Assembly (NCBI RefSeq): GCF_040712315.1
Contig: NC_134013.1
Location: forward strand, 34,755,001 to 34,819,000
Direction of reading: 5' to 3'
Length of the DNA stretch: 64,000 bases
From: Castanea sativa
Taxonomy: Eukaryota; Streptophyta; Magnoliopsida; Fagales; Fagaceae
The stretch's first letter is position 1; each line of letters opens with the position of its first letter. The notes beneath the pieces are model-generated. The model was not told where the DNA came from and searched no databases. It was given only the letters and a program-made list of their open reading frames with translations. A program made the translations under genes and the position numbers. This document shows positions 59,336 through 64,000 of the stretch, in pieces.

Positions 59336-61224
59336 ATGGTGAGTATGGACTCTCTCTCTAAGCACCGTGCTCTCTCAAGGGAAGAGGAAGTTGATCTTTC
59401 AAGAAGCAAGAAGAAGGTAAATGATGTCCATCACATTGATTTTAGTGAAGGTGTTAGTGAAAAAGGTCTTTCTCCACGAAGCAACAATGCTTGGGATTCG
59501 CAGAACAAGTCCTTCAAGGAAAAACTGGTAGGAGAAATTCCAGGAGCTTATGCTTAATCATTTGATTTCTACGACATAATAGAGGATGATGTTGAGTCCG
59601 ATGATGAGGTTTCCAGTTTACACGAGAAGGTTTAGCGGCAGTAAAGCTATCCAAGGAAACTAAACTGCGTATTAGTGGGTCATGGTCGAAAGCTTTGATT
59701 GTCAAGCTTTACGGAAGGAATATAGGTTTCAACTTCATTCAGAATAAACTTCAACAGCTATGGAAACCCAATGGGAGGCTTGATTATGTGGATTTGGGGA
59801 ATGAGTTTTTCTTAACGAGGTTCTCAATGAAGGAAGATTTAGATGCAGTATTGAGAAGAGGTCCATGGTTCATAGGAGAGCATTTCCTATCTATAAGGCT
59901 GTGGGAACAATTCTTCAAACTGGAAGTATCTAACATCTCGTCAATCACGGTTTGGGTTAGATTACCTACACTGCCCATTGAACTCTATGACGTAGAAGTT
60001 CTTAAGCCAAATGGGGAAGCCATTGGGAAAGTTTTGAGAGTCGATACTCATACCGCCATGGAAGCTTAGGGTAAGTATGCCAGGCTATGCATACACGTTG
60101 ATGTAGGCAAACTGCTTGTAAACATAGTTCTCATTGGGAAATTTGAGCAAGCTGTGGTGTATGAGGGCATCAACAAGCTTTGCTTCGCATGTGGCAGAAT
60201 CGGTCACTAGAAGGAAATGTGCCTACACACTGTCCGGTGTGCTGAGCCGCTGCCGGAGAAGGACGCGTCCAGTACTAAGGTAAGTAGTACAAGCCAACGT
60301 AATATGCATGTGTTAGGTGGGTGAGAGGCAGGTAGTGGCATGGCAGAGAGTAGTGTAATGGAGCATGGCATGGAAGAGAGTAGTGGAATGGAGCATGGGG
60401 AGGACAAGTACGAACCGTGGATGGTTGTTACACGTAGGAGAGGAGGACAAAAGGGGACCACGAAGGGTGTGCAACAGTTGGACCCCACAAAATCAGCCCC
60501 AAGCTTAAAGACAAGAGCTTTTTTGGCGAAGGAAAATCCCAGTAACGGCCATAATGTGCGGAATGAGGCTACTAATATGGGCCTTACACTTGAATCCAAT
60601 ATGGAGAAGGCTGGGCACGGTGGTTTATTTTTGGGCCTAAATGTGAAGATTGGGGGATTGATGGACAATTTTGGTTTTCAAACAAAAGCCCATGTTAGCC
60701 CATTAGTAAAGGGTAAGAAGGTCATTGCTAGGAATAGGGCTTTAAACCATCTTAACAAAGCAACTGCTAGTAGCAGCAAGGCTTCTTTCACCTCAGCCTC
60801 AAAAGCATCTTCCTTTCTCGGCAGCAATGGTGGTGATGCAAGCTCACCTTTTCAATTCTCATCAGCTCCACATGCCGAGTTGGGCAACCATGGTCGAGGG
60901 AGAGGTCATGGAGAACACAATTGTAGTATTAGTGGGAAGCTAGGTGAGGAAAGCGCGGGTAATAGGGTGGTCCGATCAGTGCCTGATGGAAGATTAGAAG
61001 CAAACATTTCCTTTGAAGGAAAAGAGTGCAAGGCCGGGCTATCTACCATATTGGGAACCACCGTGGAGGAGGTTGGTAGGGAGGGAGATGCCACAACAAC
61101 GATCAAAGGTCTTGATCTTGCGCGAGAAAGATCCAGCAGAGTCTTTAATGGCAAGGATGGTGGCGAAGATGGAGGAGATAGAATGGAATTTGAGGAGGGA
61201 GGCGGAATTCTTACCTCCTCATGA
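59336..61224 (+). pseudogene. LINE-B ORF1 (DUF4283-like, zinc knuckle; decayed)
   Basis: Likely starts at ATG 59336 (or 59345). The first block ends at a TAA at 59555-59557 and the frame changes by about 59640. The second block (about 59640-60069) has the DUF4283 motifs LIVKLYGRNIGFNFI, VLRRGPWFIGEHFL and VWVRLPTLPIELYD. The zinc knuckle near 60184-60225 reads CFACGRIGH then a stop then KEMC. The C-terminal block (60340-61224) is low-complexity, with a duplicated SSVMEHGMEE/SSGMEHGED phrase and WMVVTRRRGGQ. Stop TGA at 61222-61224, 28 bp before ORF2. Confidence 0.85.
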
Positions 61225-61252
61225 TAAGTGCCCACTCCTAATCTCTTTTACC

Positions 61253-64000
61253 ATGAATATAATAGTTTGGAATAGGAGGGGCGTGCTGAAGCCTAACTTT
61301 TAGAAACATGTGAGAGAGCTGGCTAGGAATCATTATCCAGCCATTTTAGTACTTATGGAGACCAAGCTTGGTGGAGCTCGTGCAAAGGAAATAACGGACA
61401 GACTTCCTTTTGATGGCGCCATTCACACCAAAACAATTGGGTTCGTAGGAGGCCTATGGTTGCTTTGGAATTCTAATATAGTGGAGGTGGTGCAGCTAGC
61501 AAATACAGAGCAAGAAATCCACATGGAAGTGAAGGTACTTGCTACTAACCTCTCTTGGATTTTCTTTGCTATCTATGCTAGTCCTAGGAATGTAGAAAGA
61601 TATATTTTGTGGGAAAATTTAATTAAAGTTGCAGAACTTCATAATAAATCGTGGGTAATAGCCAGGGACTTCAATGAACCCTTGTTGATTGAGGATAAGT
61701 TTGGAGGAAGACCAGTCAGCATAACTAGACCCCTCTTATTTAAAGATTGTCTAGATAAGTGCAATATGGTGGATTTGGGTTTTTCGAGACCTAGGTACAC
61801 GTGGACAAATAGGAGGAGTTAAATAATCTCATTCAAGAGAGATTAGATAGGTTTTTCATGAATCCTAGTTGGTGCCTCTTATATCGGGATGCTAGAGTCT
61901 CTCATCTCACTTGATGCCATTTGGATCATTGCTCTGTGCTTTTGGAGACTGTCCCTAGACAAACCACTTTCCTAAAGAGACCTTTCAAATTTCAGAGCTT
62001 CTAGCTGTTCGACCCTTCCTTCCCTTAAGTTGTAACTAAGGCATGGAATTAGGATGGGAATCTTTCAACCTCTATAGTAAGATTCACTAATGAAGCGACT
62101 CGTTGGAATAAAAATCAGTTCGGGAATATATTTGGGAAGAAGAAGAGATTAATGGCTAGACTTAATGGAATCTAGCGAGTTTTGGCCACCAATCCCTCCT
62201 TCTCCCTAATAGACCTAGAGAATCAGCTGCAAAAGGAATTGGAATTAGTTCTGAATCAAGAGGCGAAGTTGTGGGCATTAAAATCAAGAATTAATTGGAT
62301 GGTGATAGTAGACTGACGTTTCTGCACTTGCAAGAAAAAAAAAGGAATACTATTTCTATGGTAAAAAATGAGGTAGGGGACTGGTTATCAGAGGAAAGAG
62401 AAGTCATGAATCATTTTAGAGAGGGGTTTATCAGGTTGTTTTCTACCAACCAAGTAAAGGCTGCTTGGAGTCATAATCTTCGGACTGGCTGGCAGATTAG
62501 ACTTACAGAGGATGAGAAAAATAGGTTGGATCAGCCGGTGTCAGATGAAGAAATTGTTACTGCCTTGTGGTCTCTTAAGGCCTTCAAAGCCCCAGAACCT
62601 GATGGGCTACATGCTGGCTTTTTTCAGAGGTTCTGGCTCACTGTGGGGGATTCAGTTAAAGAGGAGATAAGGAAAATGTTCCTTAGTAGGAAAATACTGG
62701 ATTATTTGAACAGCACAAGCATTGTCCTAATTCCTAAGATTCAAACCCCGAAGGCCATTAGTAGTTATAGACCCATTAGTTTGTGCAATTCGGTGTACAA
62801 AATCATCACAAAAATATAGTGGGAAGGTTGAGACCGTATTTGGATAAATTAATAGGCCCTTGCCAAGTGGGTTTTGTTCCGGGAAGAAGAGGAGTGGATA
62901 ATACAATCATTGTCCAAGAATTGATCCGCACTATGGGTAAGACTAAGGGTAGATGAGGTTACATGGCATTGAAGATTGATCTAGAAAAAGCCTATGACAA
63001 ACTGGAGTGGAGCTTTGTTAGAGATATGTTGATCCGGTTCAATCTTCCAGGGAATTTAATTGAGCTTATAATGAGTTGCATTTCTTCGGTCACCACCTCT
63101 TTGCTCTTTAATGGAGGGGCTCTTGAGCCTTTTATGCCCACTAGGGGAATAAGGCAAGGTAACTTGCTGTCCCCGTACATTTTTATTATGTGCATGAACT
63201 ATTTGGGGCAATTAATTTAGGAAAGGTGTGAAGATAAGTCTTGGAGTCCTGTCAAAGCTTCCCGAAGAGGAACAACATTCTCACATCTGTCTTTTGCAGA
63301 TGATTTAGTCCTTTTTGCCAAGGCAAACATGAAAAATTGTCTAGTAATCAAAGAAGTGTTGGATGAATTTTGCAGCCAATCTGGTCAGACCATAAGTGAA
63401 ACAAAATCAAGGGTATTTTTTTCTCCAAATGTGGACTAAAGTGATAGAGAAGCTTTGAGTGACATACTTGGCTTTTAGTCTACACCAAACTTGGGAAAAT
63501 ACCTTGGCTTCCCCGTTCAACACAATGGTGGTTCAAACCAGGATTTTAACTTTGTGTTGGATAAGGTTAAAAAGAAACTTGCATGGTGGAAAACAAACCT
63601 CCTTTCCATGGGCGGGAGGTCAATTTTAATCCAAGCATCCACTTCTGCCATTCCAGCTTATGTAATGCAATTCAGCCAGCTCCCAAAGAAGATTCTAGAT
63701 GGCATAGATCAAGTTAATCGGAATTTCTTGTGGAATTCTTCGACTAATAAGAAAAGTATGCACTCGGTGGGATGGAAGAAGGTCACTACCCCTAAGGATG
63801 TAGGTGGGCTGTATCCAAGCTGTCAAGGGTAGAAATACGACTCTACTTGCTAAATTAAACTGGAGATTCCACACAGAGAGTGAGTCTCAATGGGAAAAAG
63901 TGTTGAGATTGAATTATTGCACAAATCAGCGCTTAAACTCCAGGAATGAAGCCAACCTACCTTGCTCTCGCACTTGGAGAAGCATGAAGAAAGGGGAAGC
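61253..64000 (+). pseudogene. LINE-B ORF2: endonuclease and reverse transcriptase (decayed, partial)
   Basis: Start ATG 61253. Endonuclease: MNIIVWNRRG, an in-frame stop at 61301-61303, then catalytic Glu in LMETKLGG, GDFNE-like RDFNEPL and RYTWTNRR. Reverse transcriptase: the finger motif PDGLHAGFFQRFW, SYRPISLCN, ALKIDLEKAYDKLEW, RGIRQGNLLSPYIFI and the catalytic FADD box at about 63294-63308, then KYLGFPVQHNGG. Frameshift between 61822 and 62295 and stops at about 62817, 62956, 63218, 63437 and 63829. Beyond 63830 the frame is lost again. Window ends inside the post-RT region. Confidence 0.88.

Larger units (their letters stand above)
59336..64000 (+). mobile_element. Second decayed L1-type LINE (LINE-B), cut by the window end
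   Basis: Plus-strand LINE with ORF1 (59336-61224) and ORF2 (61253 to beyond 64000). Endonuclease and reverse transcriptase are recognisable; the zf-RVT and RNase H parts would lie outside. Its ORF2 start (MNIIVWNRRG) and endonuclease differ clearly from LINE-A, so it is another subfamily. Several stops and frameshifts. Confidence 0.9.

Noticed and set aside
60207..60668. Minus-strand open frame of 153 codons within LINE-B ORF1
   Set aside because: Mirror of the real ORF1 low-complexity region on the plus strand.

Overview
The window is nuclear DNA from a eudicot plant. The evidence is an intron-rich plant laccase gene, plant-type LINEs whose ORF1 has a DUF4283-like domain and whose ORF2 ends in an RNase H domain, Ty1/copia elements primed by initiator tRNA-Met, Athila-like and other Ty3/gypsy remnants, and long AT and GA microsatellites. 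A woody eudicot, perhaps Fagaceae, is my guess from the repeat style only. There is no bacterial, organellar or rRNA sequence. Almost everything outside the laccase gene is transposon-derived, and no CRISPR-like or other exotic gene system is present.

Layout. 1-10695: a decayed L1-type LINE on the minus strand, interrupted near its 3' end by an Athila-like gypsy fragment (441-5594). 10696-19089: a decayed but structurally complete Ty1/copia element on the minus strand, apparently inserted in the LINE 5' leader. 19172-19797: a Helitron-like element. 21000-22067: an LTR remnant. 22388-22541: a tRNA-derived SINE. 24766-29196: a MULE-like element with a second long-TIR element nested inside it. 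29464-30381: a truncated second copy of the laccase promoter and first exon. 30884-31155: a 5'-truncated LINE piece. 31178 to about 37808: a second Helitron-like element, split by a young non-autonomous gypsy element (31940-36670) that carries about 27 copies of an 81-bp minisatellite.

The one convincing host gene is the laccase at 38075-53664 on the plus strand. Its seven exons join in frame to 598 codons and all four copper-binding signatures are present. Its introns are swollen by transposons: a long-TIR element and minisatellite in intron 2, a deleted copia element, a PIF/Harbinger-like MITE and a gypsy gag relic in intron 3, and SINE-like repeats and a 240-bp duplication in intron 6.

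53.9-58.4 kb holds SINE-like repeats, GGTAC-rich repeats, a 311-bp tandem duplication and a solo LTR with a perfect target duplication. 59.3-64.0 kb holds a second, different decayed L1-type LINE on the plus strand that runs off the window.

The most informative structure is a partial tandem duplication around the laccase 5' end: a unit of upstream block, promoter, exon 1 and part of intron 1 occurs twice (22611-30381 and 30382 to about 38310), and the two units have since collected different transposons.
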